From an uncultured Paenibacillaceae bacterium (GTDB taxonomy: Bacteria > Bacillota > Bacilli > Aneurinibacillales > Aneurinibacillaceae), in contig CALNBV010000259.1 of assembly GCA_937874515.1 (NCBI GenBank), forward strand, positions 1 through 13,960: a DNA stretch of 13,960 nucleotides, written 5' to 3'. A model generated the notes under the pieces. That model did no database searches, was not told the DNA's origin, and worked only from the letters and a program-made list of their open reading frames with translations. This document shows, in pieces, positions 13,957-13,960 of the stretch. Position 1 is the first letter of the stretch. Each line of letters begins with the position of its first letter. The position numbers and the translations under genes are program-made.

Positions 13957-13960
13957 GAGG

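Overview
The window looks like chromosomal housekeeping DNA from a low-GC Bacillota species, most likely in the order Bacillales or a close relative. Three things point there: AT-rich DNA with strong AGGAGG ribosome binding sites and TTG/GTG starts; two bacillithiol biosynthesis genes (bshB1, bshA); and a gene order ypjC-ypjD-dapB-bshB1-bshA-cca-birA-panBCD-dinG that closely follows the Bacillus subtilis region. I cannot name the genus. I see no mobile element, CRISPR array, tRNA or rRNA.

Layout. Positions 1-828 (minus strand) carry a YitT-family membrane protein, cut by the left edge. All remaining genes are on the plus strand. A MazG-like pyrophosphohydrolase (ypjD) and dapB come first. A long hairpin overlaps the dapB stop, where B. 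subtilis has mgsA (absent here). A tightly packed block follows: bshB1, bshA, cca and birA, with the last three overlapping. After a 282-bp gap comes the pantothenate operon panB-panC-panD. The gap holds an extended -10 promoter, a structured leader and an intrinsic terminator before panB. Next is a strong terminator, then an uncharacterised TPR-repeat gene with its own terminator, then the exonuclease-helicase fusion dinG, then the redox regulator rex with a terminator. The right end has a possible 15-codon minigene whose stop codon abuts a ribosome binding site for a gene beyond the window.

How the genes fit together. Most serve cofactor and precursor supply: diaminopimelate/lysine (dapB), bacillithiol (bshB1, bshA), biotin attachment and control (birA) and pantothenate/CoA (panBCD). 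Others handle nucleic acids: tRNA 3' end completion (cca), nucleotide-pool clean-up (ypjD) and DNA repair (dinG). Rex senses NADH/NAD+.

Most interesting. (1) The panBCD leader has bulged-A hairpins and an apparent antiterminator/terminator switch, consistent with the known but poorly understood 'pan' RNA motif. (2) The DinG joins an intact DEDDh exonuclease to a helicase that keeps a four-cysteine pattern with the spacing of the E. coli DinG iron-sulfur site. (3) A TPR gene sits between panD and dinG, and its ribosome binding site lies inside the preceding terminator hairpin. (4) The minigene at the right edge. No wholly new multi-gene system is evident; the novelty is mainly regulatory.
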